64,000 nucleotides of DNA from Candidatus Flexicrinis proximus (lineage in GTDB: Bacteria > Chloroflexota > Anaerolineae > Aggregatilineales > Phototrophicaceae): positions 809,120 through 873,119 of the forward strand of contig JADJQF010000033.1 in NCBI GenBank assembly GCA_016712885.1. Direction: 5' to 3'. Below, one piece after another: positions 7,449-16,410 of this stretch. The translations under genes were made by a program, and so were the position numbers. The first letter of the stretch is position 1. Each line of letters opens with the position of its first letter. Under the pieces are notes generated by a model. It was not told where the DNA came from, made no database searches, and saw only the letters and a program-made list of their open reading frames with translations.

Positions 7449-9477
7449 TTGGTCTACTGGCTGTTCACCGATGGACGCGAGGCGCTGACCCGGCTCATCT
7501 GGCCGCTGCTGTGCCTGACGCCGATTGTGCTGGTGGCGACAGCGGGGACGCTGGGCGCAGGCATTCGCCGTGACGGCGGTGAAAACGCCGGCCCATCCGG
7601 CCGCAGCCGCCGGATGCTTGCCGTAACGCAGGCGGTCGTCATCACGACGGTCACCGCGCTGTATCTCACGCTTTTGGGCGAACAAGCCGTAAGACGCGGC
7701 AGAAATGCAGCGAACGGACTAATCGACGCCATCACCGGTGCGCCGCGCGGGACCGACAGCACGCGGCTGTTCCTGTTCGCGGCGATGCTGGCTTTTGCAC
7801 TGATCGTCGCCAGCCTCGCATTACACGCGGCGCTGCGAGACGGCGGCTGGCTGCGCGAGCGCATCGACCGGCTGCGGACGCCGGCCGTGAAACGCGGCGC
7901 GCTCGGGTCATCACACTTCTGCACCCTGCGCGAATACCGGCGTTTCCGCCGTCCGGAGGCCGAAGGGCCTGGTGCTGCTCGGTGCGTTCTGGGGCGAGCG
8001 AAAGCGGCGGTTGGATGTGGGGACGGGGCGTTTGTGCCTGGGCGGCGAAGACATCGCGCGCGGGCTGCTGACGCTTGGCGGACCGGGTTCCGGCAAGACC
8101 CAGGGCATCATCCTGCCGGCCATCGCCGACCGCATGCTGGTCGGTCACTCGCTGATCATCGCCGACCCGCAGGGCGAGCTGACCGCCCACGTCTTGCAGT
8201 ACGCGGCCGTCACCCGTCACCTGGTCGTGGTCCACGATCCGACCAGCGCCGCAGGGCCGCGTTACAACCTGGTCGAAGGCATCGACAACGTCTCCGACGC
8301 GCGCTCGATCTCGGACGTGCTGGTGCCGACGGTGTTGGGCGACAACCGTTTCTGGACCGACAGCGCCGCAGCCTTACTCGCGGCCTGCCTGATCCGCTTC
8401 AGCAACCTCGGGGCGATCTACAGCGCGATGCGAGACGTGAAGACGCTGGCCAAGGCGCTGACATCAAAACGCGACGACGCCGCGCTGCTGGCCAACAGCT
8501 TTGCCGCCTCGGTCGGGACCGACGGCAAGGTGGCAGCCAATATCATCGCCACGCTGGCGACCGCGCTGACCGGCTGGGCGTCGACCGACGTGCGGGCCAA
8601 TACGTCCGTCTCGGATTTCGACGCCGAGATGATCGTCCAGCAGCCCACGGTGATCGTCCTGACCTGTCCGGGCCGGATGCGCGCGGTCTATGCCTCGTAT
8701 CTCGGCGCGACGCTGCGCAAGCTGATGCTCGACCTCGACACGATCGGCGAGCGCAGCGGAGGGCCGCTGCCGGTGCCGGTCGGCGTGATCCTCGATGAAT
8801 TCCCGACGCTCGGCAAGCTCGACAGCCTGGTCGCGGACGTCAACCTGGTCCGCAAGCGGCGCATCTCGATCCTGATCGGCGCGCAGACCAAGGGACAGTT
8901 CGAGATGATCTACGGCCACGAAGGGACGCAGGCGCTGTTTACCGGGCTGGCGACGCAGGTCGTTTATGGCGGCTGCGATGCCGACACCGCCGAGTTCTAC
9001 AGCAAGGCCAGCGGCACCGCGACGACCGACACGAATATGGACGATCTGCACAGCCGCCTGCAGCACCGGCCGCTGCTGACGATCGACGAGGTGATCACGC
9101 CGCAGGTCGGCAACTGCACGATCTTCGCGCGCTATGTCGAGGCGGGATTCGCCACGCAGGTGATCCTGAACGCGCGCCTGACACGGCTCTACGAGCGCGA
9201 CGATTGGAAGCGGCGGCTTGTTGAAATCTCTGGTGATGCCCTGCGCCTTGAACGCGGCGTCGATTTGCATAGTCCCGTTGAAAGGCAGGTCCCGTCCGAA
9301 GCGCGGCCGGAAGTGGACGAAGACGACCCGAAATCGGTTGAGATTGCGACGCGGAGCGTCCTTGCTGCGATTCCCAGGGAGCCTGTATTCACGATGCCAG
9401 CCAAAGTGAAATCCGTTTCCGTCGGCGAAATGCGTGCGCGGCGCAAAGCCGGGATGAACCAGGAGAGACTGCTATGA
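7449..9477 (+). pseudogene. virD4: VirD4/TraG-type coupling protein, single frameshift
   Basis: A probable TTG start at 7449 opens a frame with two membrane segments (LIWPLLCLTPIVLVATAG; LFLFAAMLAFALIVASLAL) then GSSHFCTLREYRRFRRPEA. At about 7960 the match moves to the next frame, KGLVLLGAFWGER, and runs to 9477. Removing one base near 7960 restores an approximately 675-residue protein. Walker A is GGPGSGKT, Walker B VGVILDEFPTLGKLDSL, followed by the TraG-like QTKGQF region. Coupling proteins are inner-membrane ATPases that deliver the relaxase-DNA complex to the type IV channel. The HU-like gene starts inside its stop codon (ATGA). The frameshift is beside a GGG run and could be a sequencing error. 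Confidence 0.85.
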
Positions 9478-9713
9478 GCCTGAACAAGAAGACGATGGTA
9501 CGTGAAGTCGGCCGCCGCACACGCCTGAGTAACCGCGATGTGCAGGCGGTCATCGAGACGTTGATCGAGGTGTGGACGGAGGAACTCGTCGCCGGAGGAC
9601 GGATCGAGATTGAGAATTTCATGGTGATGACAACGCATCCAGCAAACAAGCGCGTACTGGTGAGAATAAGCGACAGCCTGCGAAAGCGAATTCAGCTTAC
9701 ACTAGAGGAATAG
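9474..9713 (+). CDS. HU/IHF-like DNA-binding protein, module 1
   Basis: 79 residues starting in the ATGA overlap with the coupling-protein stop. It has the HU pattern: N-terminal helices KTMVREVGRRTRLSNRDVQ and VIETLIEVWTEELVAGG, strand RIEIENFMVM, then a shortened arm and a C-terminal LRKRIQLTLEE helix. The DNA-wrapping arm of HU is largely absent. It probably bends DNA during relaxosome assembly or replication. The second MOB module also carries an HU-like gene (18751-19074). Confidence 0.7.
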   Translation: MSLNKKTMVREVGRRTRLSNRDVQAVIETLIEVWTEELVAGGRIEIENFMVMTTHPANKRVLVRISDSLRKRIQLTLEE

Positions 9714-9922
9714 GACAGGGCCTATGTCCCGATGCGTCGCAGTGGCGTGGGCAGCGGGTACATTCCGCCTTGGGTTATCTCAGCCCCTGCGCATTTGAGC
9801 AGCTCGCTTGCCCGTGACATTCTGCCCGACCGTTGAATCGGGGTTAGGTCAAGACTCTTGCAAGTGAAATTGCACATGACCTTATCTCAGATAACAGCGG
9901 TTTAATAGTTGCATGGCACGAT

Positions 9923-10561
9923 GTGAAAATTGAGCAGCATAGTGAAGTTGGCGGAGTCGCGGATCTTAACTGGCTAATTCCTGACAAGTCGACCTTGACG
10001 ATTGTTTATGAGAATTTAAAAACACCTCAAAAGCAAATTGATCTCTCGTCTGAATGGATGCTAAGTATAGAGCTTGAGAAACAGGCCGAGATTGGTGCGG
10101 GCGTGGAGGCGTTGACGCGGGACATCTGGGATGAAATCAGGCGAATAGATTGGGCAAAATATAAGTTCTCTGATGAGCATTCTCCAGATCTTTTGCGCTT
10201 AATTCAAGAACTGGTTGCTGAGGACAAAACGATCCGGTGGAATGCGTCTGCCGGAATTTCCGACTTACTTCAACTGGCAGTTGAACGGCAATTAAATGAC
10301 TTACCTTTCGACATAGCGCCAATATTGATCCAGCTATTGGCATCACCTGAAACCCCGCAAAAATCTTTGGTTTCTGGACTGCTAATAGATCTGATAGGCT
10401 ATAGCGATGTCGTTGACTTGAAGTCTCTAGAAGAAGAAGCAATTCGGCTAAAAAGAGCCGTCTGTAGCGGAAGCGGTTTATATAAACAACTCATGGAAGC
10501 GACCGTCGATAGTAACCTAAGGGAAGATTTAACATATCTTCTTGAGCAATGTTCAACGTAG
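9923..10561 (+). CDS. Hypothetical cytoplasmic protein
   Basis: 212 residues from GTG 9923. Mostly alpha-helical with repeated amphipathic helices (DIWDEIRRIDWAKYKF, SPDLLRLIQELVAED, APILIQLLASPETPQ), which resembles HEAT-like or immunity-protein folds, but no family is recognised. There is no signal peptide. Base composition is AT-richer than the mobilisation genes before it, so it is probably cargo. An 85-base repeat begins 48 bases after its stop. Confidence 0.55.
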   Translation: MKIEQHSEVGGVADLNWLIPDKSTLTIVYENLKTPQKQIDLSSEWMLSIELEKQAEIGAGVEALTRDIWDEIRRIDWAKYKFSDEHSPDLLRLIQELVAEDKTIRWNASAGISDLLQLAVERQLNDLPFDIAPILIQLLASPETPQKSLVSGLLIDLIGYSDVVDLKSLEEEAIRLKRAVCSGSGLYKQLMEATVDSNLREDLTYLLEQCST

Positions 10562-10608
10562 TCATCAAGTAATGCACCTCGATCCTTACAAGTATAATTG
10601 GAGTCTTG

Positions 10609-10694
10609 CGGACCGACGTGGCGGATAGATCTGGCGGTAATCCGCACGGCTCAGTTAACGATGGTGGTTTTCGTGTCACGTTGGGAGTGTGCTA
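10609..10694 (+). repeat. 85-base intergenic repeat, copy A
   Basis: Aligns with 11420-11503 at roughly 80% identity by eye, starting CGGACCGACG and continuing through GGCGGATAGAT and GCTCAGTT. The two copies bracket the gene at 10754-11419 in the same orientation. Confidence 0.7.
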
Positions 10695-10753
10695 CAGATC
10701 GACAACGTGATCTAGTCTAGGCCGGAAAGAGTCAAATCAAAAGAGAAGATGAC

Positions 10754-11419
10754 ATGCGCCTGACTGCTATATCTCTCACATTCGTATGCGTAGCGTCTAT
10801 CGGCATATCGATTTGGACAATCATAACAGGGCAGACAAATACCAAGTCCTTGCCAATCTCCACAATCACGCCACATACAATGACGGAACCTAATCTAGAA
10901 GTGCTCGCTCAGTTTCAGACGTTGTTTGTGCTAGATGACGGATGCATTCTGCCTTGCTTTGCTGGATTGGAACCCGGTAATGCATCCGTGGAAGAGATAG
11001 AAAGAGTCATTGATCATCTGGATTATGAAAAAAGCATCGCAAATCAGCTTATTCTCTTCGGGAACTACAATTTCTCGGTACCTTTCAGTAACGGTGGAAT
11101 GCTCTTCGTTGGTTTCACTCCGACCGACAATCGCTTGCAGCGAACGGTACTTGGTCTTGTTGAGCCAAAATTCTGGTTACCTGACGGTAATGTGTTCGAG
11201 TTACGAAATTTGATAGAGCAACTTGGCGTCCCCGAAGATATTTTTGTTGCGTTTGGTGGTCCTCCCCTCCGATTCACATTCGTTCTGGTTTATAACGAGC
11301 AGGGTGTACTTGTTCGCTACGCAGGGAATACACTTCACAAATTAGGGACGATTTTATCATCTACTGAAGGCAGGAATGGTAACCACCACGTTGTTTGTAC
11401 CACCGAAAATGGTGCTTAA
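10754..11419 (+). CDS. Secreted or membrane-anchored protein, CxLPCFxG family
   Basis: 221 residues with an N-terminal hydrophobic segment (LTFVCVASIGISIWTII) acting as signal or anchor, a short Thr/Pro spacer and a globular domain with the paired-cysteine motif CILPCFAG followed by NASVEEIERVIDHL. It is a clear paralogue of the 254-1111 product, with the same order of features. Function is unknown. An AAGAGAAG ribosome site precedes the ATG. It is flanked by the 85-base direct repeat, the second copy starting immediately after its stop, so the gene may have moved as a unit. Confidence 0.65.
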   Translation: MRLTAISLTFVCVASIGISIWTIITGQTNTKSLPISTITPHTMTEPNLEVLAQFQTLFVLDDGCILPCFAGLEPGNASVEEIERVIDHLDYEKSIANQLILFGNYNFSVPFSNGGMLFVGFTPTDNRLQRTVLGLVEPKFWLPDGNVFELRNLIEQLGVPEDIFVAFGGPPLRFTFVLVYNEQGVLVRYAGNTLHKLGTILSSTEGRNGNHHVVCTTENGA

Positions 11420-11503
11420 CGGACCGACGCGGCGGATAGATCCGGCGGCATCCCGCACAGCTCAGTTGACGGTGGTCGTTCTCGTGTCCGAGTTTAGGGG
11501 TGC
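11420..11503 (+). repeat. 85-base intergenic repeat, copy B
   Basis: Second copy of the repeat at 10609-10694, beginning one base after the TAA of the preceding gene. The internal GTTGAC/GTTAAC does not fit the GTTRRRY core of integron attC sites. Confidence 0.7.
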
Positions 11504-11539
11504 AATATAGTTGTAGCGCCTCCAGCAGCAATTGTGAAC

Positions 11540-11562
11540 AAAAACCCGGCGAAGTGCCGGGC
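11540..11562 (-). terminator. Intrinsic terminator of the minus-strand topoisomerase-like operon
   Basis: On the minus strand GCCCGGC-ACTTC-GCCGGG is followed directly by TTTTTG, a textbook rho-independent terminator, just downstream of the stop at 11569. Confidence 0.85.
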
Positions 11563-11568
11563 ATCTGC

Positions 11569-12867
11569 CTACAAATCAAAATCTGGTGAAACGGACTCAA
11601 ACTCCAGACCGACAGCATCTAAACGCGCAGCGTGCGGATTATGCAGCTGCCACTGTGTCTCTTCCTTGATGATCGCCTGCGCGCCGCTCATGTGCCCAGC
11701 AATGTCGCGGACGCTCAGCCGCTCCCACTCTCCTGATAAGCCTTCAAGCGTCGCCACCTCCGGCGCGAGTTCCGGGCCGTCGATGACACCCGGCACGAGA
11801 TAGCTGCGGAACTCCGCCTCGAACTTCCGTGACGCGGACTCATCCGCGAAGTGTGCCAATTCCAAACGGCGCGCTTCGGTCGGGTAAACAGAGTCATCCA
11901 TGCCGTGTACTTCGAGATACGCGCCGAAATCCGGCGTGAGCTGCGGAAACTCGATCATCACCAGCGCCGTCCCCAGCGGCTGGCCGTCCGGCGTCTCGAC
12001 CGGCCGGTGCTGCAGCAGCCAGTATGTCGGCTCCGGATCGGGCTGATCGTTGTTGGAGCGGTCGAGCAGCTCCTGCCACTCGTCGCGTTCCGGTACGGCT
12101 GCCTCGTGTTCGCGTCCAGCCAGTTCCGCCTCGCACAGCGTCGTGAAGCGGTCGGGTGGACCCTCGCGGAACAACCGCCCGTCGTCGCGGTTTGGATCGA
12201 GTTCGCCGCTGGCGACCGCCATCGCCTCCGCCTTCTGCATCGACGCTTCCAAGCCCTCCTCGCGATGCGTCCTTTCGAGGTCCTCGCGATCCAGCGCCGC
12301 CCGCTCACGCTCGAGCTCGCGCTCCATTTCGGGATACTCCATCGAATACGCCTGCACCGGAACCTGGTTCCAGCGAAGTCCGCCGTCGGTGTTCAGCCAC
12401 CACTTGTTCGCCGTCAGTTCCAGAGTCCACGGATCGGCGTCGACCAGATCGAAGGAGTAATTGACGCCCGGATCGACTGGCTCCAGCGGTCTGGTCAGGA
12501 TGTCGGCGAACGCGTCGCGAAAGCGCTGTACGGCATCAGGCTGCTCGGCATCCACCGTATATGCATCGGGCGGGCCGTCGGCAAACAGGCGCTCGTTGTC
12601 CGTCTGGAGCTGCCCGTTTCCGCGTGCGATGTCTTCCGCCAGACGCATCGTCTCATTCAAGCCGTCTGTACGCAGCATGGCGTTGAGTTCGCGGGCGATA
12701 ATCTCCGCTTCCTCGCTCATGCCGAATACGTCGATCGTACGGCGCGCTTCACGATCTGCACCGTCTTCCTGCCACCGCTTGATGGCTTGCAGCGCCGGAC
12801 TGCCCTCGTCGTTCACGCCGGTACCAAAGCTGAAGGTCACGCTATCGTTGATCGTTTCGTCACCCAT
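11569..12867 (-). CDS. Element-specific acidic protein with internal repeats
   Basis: About 432 residues from ATG 12867, chosen because GGAGG lies 7 bases upstream; an upstream in-frame ATG at 12972 overlaps the preceding gene. Strongly acidic and helical. A short module occurs twice (IARGNGQLQTDNERLFADGP; VASGELDPNRDDGRLFREGP), and a third, weaker version (ALASGQRDLWQNAQG) lies in the 13090-14115 product. A region near the C-terminus (RLELAHFADESASRKFEAEF) also resembles a stretch of that neighbour. No enzyme motif is seen. It is the last gene of the operon, before a strong terminator. Confidence 0.65.
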   Translation of the reverse strand: MGDETINDSVTFSFGTGVNDEGSPALQAIKRWQEDGADREARRTIDVFGMSEEAEIIARELNAMLRTDGLNETMRLAEDIARGNGQLQTDNERLFADGPPDAYTVDAEQPDAVQRFRDAFADILTRPLEPVDPGVNYSFDLVDADPWTLELTANKWWLNTDGGLRWNQVPVQAYSMEYPEMERELERERAALDREDLERTHREEGLEASMQKAEAMAVASGELDPNRDDGRLFREGPPDRFTTLCEAELAGREHEAAVPERDEWQELLDRSNNDQPDPEPTYWLLQHRPVETPDGQPLGTALVMIEFPQLTPDFGAYLEVHGMDDSVYPTEARRLELAHFADESASRKFEAEFRSYLVPGVIDGPELAPEVATLEGLSGEWERLSVRDIAGHMSGAQAIIKEETQWQLHNPHAARLDAVGLEFESVSPDFDL

Positions 12868-12922
12868 CAGCGGCCTCCAAGCGATAAGCGGATCGAGATC
12901 GGACGACACTTCCGGCTGCAGG

Positions 12923-13093
12923 TCACCGGTGTGAAGTAGCCTGTGGCGGAAGCAGCCCGACCTGCGCGGCATCGCGGATCAGCCGCCTCATGGTCTTGGC
13001 CCGGTCGAGTTTGAAACGTGCCGCCGCCATATCCAGTCGCGCCTGATCCTCGATCGACAGGCGCAGTGAGATAACCTGTGTATCGCCGCTCAC
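12923..13093 (-). CDS. Small ribbon-helix-helix protein
   Basis: 56 residues from GTG 13093. The sequence TQVISLRLSIEDQARLDMA followed by KTMRRLIRDAAQVG is a typical RHH strand-helix-helix. The GTG overlaps the stop of the upstream gene (GTGA, 13093-13090), pointing to coupled translation. Likely a DNA-binding regulator of the operon or an oriT accessory factor. Confidence 0.65.
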   Translation of the reverse strand: MSGDTQVISLRLSIEDQARLDMAAARFKLDRAKTMRRLIRDAAQVGLLPPQATSHR

Positions 13094-14115
13094 CGGTCGA
13101 TCTCCAGCGGGTGGCCGGCCAGATCGGCCAGATCGCGCGCCGTATCGGCTTCCAAGGCAATCCCCTGCGCGTTCTGCCACAAGTCGCGTTGTCCGGACGC
13201 CAGCGCCATGCCGTCCGCCAGATCGAAACAGCGATCGATGCCGCCTTTCTCAATTGCGCCCAGAAGGTGCTCTGCCGCCTGATTGGCGTGCTCCCAATCA
13301 CCTTGCGCGCAGGGCGCAAGCTGCGCTTCCGTGCCGCCTGTCTCCGGATTGCGTCCCACCGACAGGATGCTGGCGATACAGTTGGACGGATCGTCTTTGT
13401 CCGGCTGAAAGATGCCGATCCAGTAGCTCGTGCCGGATTCAGGATCGACGAACGGCGGCGTTTTGCCCATGGGATCGAAGCCGTCGCTTGAAAGGCCGAT
13501 CTCGCGCAGCGCGTCCAGCGCCGGATGCGTCGAGGGAACCTCCGGCGCTCCGAACACAAAATCGGCAGGCGGAAGGTCCGGCAACGCCACGGTATCCAGA
13601 TCACGCATCTCCTCATACGCGGCATATTCGGCTGGCCGGGCGCTGCGCCATGCAGGTGATTCTATGCCGCGTGCTTTGGCGGCATCGGCAGCGAAATCGA
13701 CCAGCTGAAACGGCAGCAGCATCCGAGTGTCGATGTCAGTCTGCAAGTCGTGATAGAACTTCGCAGCGTGATCGACGTCGTCAAACGTTCCAATCTCGAG
13801 ATAGCTGCCACCCAGATCGCCGGTGCGGGCGTTGGCGTACAGATCGACCGCGCCAATCGCGTACTCCGGATTTGTGCCATCTCGCGAAGCGCGCTCGACA
13901 GCGATCAGCGCCGCGTCCTGCCAGTGCCAACCGTCATCCGACGCGAAGGACTGCACACCCTCATCGGGTGACATATGCTCGCCTGCCTGAAACGGCGCGA
14001 ATGGCTTGAGCGCGGCGGCTTCCGTCAGGCTGGCTTGATCCAGCACGAAAATATCAGCGAAAGCATCATCAGGCAGGTGGAAGTCGCTGGGTGGACGTTC
14101 AACAGGGCTGTTCAT
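13090..14115 (-). CDS. Element-specific acidic protein of unknown function
   Basis: 341 residues from ATG 14115, with GGAGG just upstream and the topoisomerase-like stop 4 bases away. Acidic, without signal or membrane segment. The segment YLEIGTFDDVDHAAKFYHDL resembles RLELAHFADESASRKFEAEF in the operon's last gene, and ALASGQRDLWQNAQG resembles a module repeated there; the two proteins probably share domains. The middle (SGTSYWIGIFQPDKDDPSN) looks like a small beta domain. No known family recognised. The tight operon with a topoisomerase-like gene suggests a role in element DNA handling or regulation. Confidence 0.65.
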   Translation of the reverse strand: MNSPVERPPSDFHLPDDAFADIFVLDQASLTEAAALKPFAPFQAGEHMSPDEGVQSFASDDGWHWQDAALIAVERASRDGTNPEYAIGAVDLYANARTGDLGGSYLEIGTFDDVDHAAKFYHDLQTDIDTRMLLPFQLVDFAADAAKARGIESPAWRSARPAEYAAYEEMRDLDTVALPDLPPADFVFGAPEVPSTHPALDALREIGLSSDGFDPMGKTPPFVDPESGTSYWIGIFQPDKDDPSNCIASILSVGRNPETGGTEAQLAPCAQGDWEHANQAAEHLLGAIEKGGIDRCFDLADGMALASGQRDLWQNAQGIALEADTARDLADLAGHPLEIDR

Positions 14116-14118
14116 CGC

Positions 14119-15781
14119 CTAAGCCTCCTCCAGCGCGTGCAGTACGACCGGCTTGCGAGGCGGCGCTTCTTCTTCCTCAGCCGCGGTCTCCCCGCTGCAG
14201 CGCGACCAGAAACCTGCCAGCAGGCCGGCGCGCGTTTGTTCGCCAACTGAGATCGCCTCCACACCAGCGAAGAACTCCACCGCGTACGCAGGGTCGGTCA
14301 GTTCGCCGAATTTTTCCTTGAGGAAGGCCGCAATCCGCAGGCCGGCGTCCGTCAGGGCGAGCGCGCCGTCAGCCGCAGCGATCAGACCGTTGGTTTGCAG
14401 AAGTGCAGCGCTATCGATTGCCGTTTGGGCGTTGAAACCGCACTGCATCAGCGTTGTGGCGAGCGAAGTAGCGCTGAAGCGCTCGGCCATCTGGCGCTGA
14501 TCCAGCACCAGTTCTGCCTGCGCCGAACGGATGGCCAGGCCTTCCATGAGCAGCGGCAGCCAGACAGCGGCTTCGTCCGGCTTGCGGTTGTTGAAGACGC
14601 GCCTCCAGCCGTCGAATACGATCTGCGACGACTGCGCGAGCAGGGTGATCGGATACGGTTTGTTCTGTGCCGGACCGACACGGATGCGCGCGGCGGAGAT
14701 GCGTTCCTGCGCCGGCGCCATATGTGCGGCGACGAAATAGCACCAGATCAGCCGGTACAACGCCGCGCCGTCGCCGAGGGATGCTTCCGGCAAGCGGTTG
14801 ACATCCGCCGGCGCGATCCCATTGGCTGTCGGCGGCGTAGACGCCAGATAAGCTTCGCCATATTCCTGCTTGATGTGTCCCTGCGCTGCTTCTGTGGCAT
14901 CCGGCAGCATAATCCCGTCCGGGTGCGTGATCTGGCCGGCTTCGTACAGCGTCAACATCAATGACAGCGTTCGTTCTGCTGGTATAGCGAGTTCATGCCC
15001 GGCGACCTCGATCAGCGTGGTCAGAGTCAGCGGGTTTGGCGCGGGATGCGCGCGGGTCGTGCCGCCCAGCTTCTCCACCCAGTAACTGGCCATTAGAAGC
15101 ATCCGTTTGAGCTGCTTGATCTGCAGTTCGGAACTCAGAGCCAGCGGCCGGCCTTTGGCGTTGAGGACTTTCGCGTCGAACGAGACATCGTCAAGCAAGA
15201 AACGGACGCCGGTCTGCCAGCAGCTACGGGATGCCGATGCTTCGCGGTTTGCAAGGTGGCGCAGCGCGACCATGCTGGCGTAAGTCAGTCGCGTTTCTAT
15301 TCCCAACGCCTTGCTTGCGGCTGCGTTCACGGCATAGCCTGCCAGCCGGTCAGCGATGCGGGCGGTCAGCGCAGCATCGACGCGGCTCATGTTCAGCGGC
15401 AGCGGCGAAGCAAACGCGTCGCGGATCGCATCGCGCGTCAGCGCATCCAGCATCACGCGATAGACCGGCTTCTTTTTCTCTGTAACATACGATTCCAGCG
15501 CCAGCGCATGCCAGGCCATCGCCTCACCTTCATTGCCGGGAGACGTCGCCGCATAGATCGCGTCCGCCTCGCGCAGTGCTTGTTTCAAACGGACAGCGCT
15601 GCCGCCTTTGCCCTGGCGCGATATTGAACGTCGGCCGGAAGTCGTGATCAGGCTCGACGCCCAAAGCATTCGGCGGCAGATCGCGCACGAAGCCGTAGCA
15701 CGGTTCGACGCGCCAGCCTTCTCCCAGGCTGGCAGCCAGTGCTTTCGCCTGCGCATGTGTTTCGACGATGACGAGTTTCAT
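14119..15781 (-). pseudogene. Type IA topoisomerase-like protein with degenerate catalytic motifs (one frameshift)
   Basis: From ATG 15781 the frame reads MKLVIVETHAQAKALAASLG, then GFVRDLP and DHDFRPTFNIAPG, matching the N-terminal TOPRIM half of TopA. At about 15618 an extra base moves the match to the next frame (GKGGSAVRLKQALREADAIY), which runs to 14119; joined length is about 553 residues. The usual DPDREGEA is SPGNEGEA here, so the DxD metal ligands are Ser and Gly, although the first Glu (VIVET) and last Glu remain. At the active site the usual LYEAGxITYMRTDS is LYEAGQITHPDGIM, so the nucleophilic tyrosine is replaced. The fold seems kept while cleavage chemistry should be lost. It may be a structural or regulatory paralogue. 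The frameshift may be a sequencing error; the motif changes lie away from it. Confidence 0.75.
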
Positions 15782-15784
15782 CGG

Positions 15785-15991
15785 TTAGTCTCCTCTTGTA
15801 TCCAGCGCCGGATGGCGGCGCTGCTGTTCAGAAGGCGCGCCAGTTGGCGCATTCGCAGCCGGATGCTGTGCCTTGAGATGCGTGTCCAGTTCGCGCTCTC
15901 GCAGCGCCAGCCAGACCGGCCATTCGCGAAAGGCGTGATAGGCTTCTTGCTCCAATGCCTGAAACGGGCTTTCAGCCGTCTTCTTTGGCAT
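15785..15991 (-). CDS. Small hypothetical protein upstream of the topoisomerase-like gene
   Basis: 68 residues from ATG 15991, preceded by GAGGAG. Begins MPKKTAESPFQALEQEAYH and is helical with a Pro/Ala-rich tail. The stop is 4 bases before the topoisomerase-like ATG, so the two are likely co-translated. Function unknown. Confidence 0.55.
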   Translation of the reverse strand: MPKKTAESPFQALEQEAYHAFREWPVWLALRERELDTHLKAQHPAANAPTGAPSEQQRRHPALDTRGD

Positions 15992-16001
15992 GGCGCTCCT
16001 C

Positions 16002-16253
16002 TCATGTGGTCTGGAATCGGGCGATTTCCCCGGCGGACGGACGGTTGTACAGGTACCAGAGCCCTTCGTCCTGAATGTCGAGGACATAGTGGAAGCGCGG
16101 CAGGGCGGCGATGATGTCGCGGTGCTGCTGGTTGAGATGCTGGAAGGCGGCGTCTTCTGTGAAGACGTTCATCCCCTGCCGCTGGCTGAACACGACCCGG
16201 ATCGGGCTGTTCTCGAACACCAGCCGCGCCTTGCCCTCCAGAAACACGCTCAT
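16002..16253 (-). CDS. Small hypothetical protein, first gene of the minus-strand operon
   Basis: 83 residues, beginning MSVFLEGKARLVFENSPIRV, compact alpha/beta composition with aromatic residues near the end (GLWYLYNRP). No family recognised. It is divergent from the ParM operon; the 157 bases between (16254-16410) should hold both promoters. Its stop is about 10 bases from the next start. Confidence 0.55.
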   Translation of the reverse strand: MSVFLEGKARLVFENSPIRVVFSQRQGMNVFTEDAAFQHLNQQHRDIIAALPRFHYVLDIQDEGLWYLYNRPSAGEIARFQTT

Positions 16254-16357
16254 CTGCTGGTTCAGACTCGATTGAACAAAGTGTTGTGGCAGCCTTCACA
16301 CTAGGGGAAATTGCCAAGGCGTTTGAAGGCCATTTCTTCCCTCAGATTGTTCGTCCT

Positions 16358-16389
16358 GAAGCCGACCCCGATCCCGGGCAGTCGGCTTC
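16358..16389 (+). promoter_or_regulatory. Leader hairpin before the ParM operon
   Basis: Perfect 9-bp stem GAAGCCGAC / GTCGGCTTC around a 14-base loop, ending about 8 bases before the CAGGAGAA ribosome site of the gene at 16411. There is no T-run, so an operator, attenuator or mRNA-stability stem is more likely than a simple terminator. Confidence 0.45.
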
Positions 16390-16410
16390 TTAGCGTTCAG
16401 GAGAAACCTT

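Noticed and set aside
7950..7972. Programmed ribosomal frameshift in the coupling-protein gene
   Set aside because: No slippery heptamer with a downstream pseudoknot is evident, and similar shifts of differing direction occur in many unrelated genes here.
10609..11503. Integron attC sites at the 85-base repeats
   Set aside because: No GTTRRRY core and no paired L/R boxes; no integron integrase in the window.
11851..12939. Long open frame on the plus strand (362 codons)
   Set aside because: It is antisense to the GGAGG-preceded minus-strand gene ending at an intrinsic terminator; its Arg/Val-rich composition is that of a GC-rich shadow frame.
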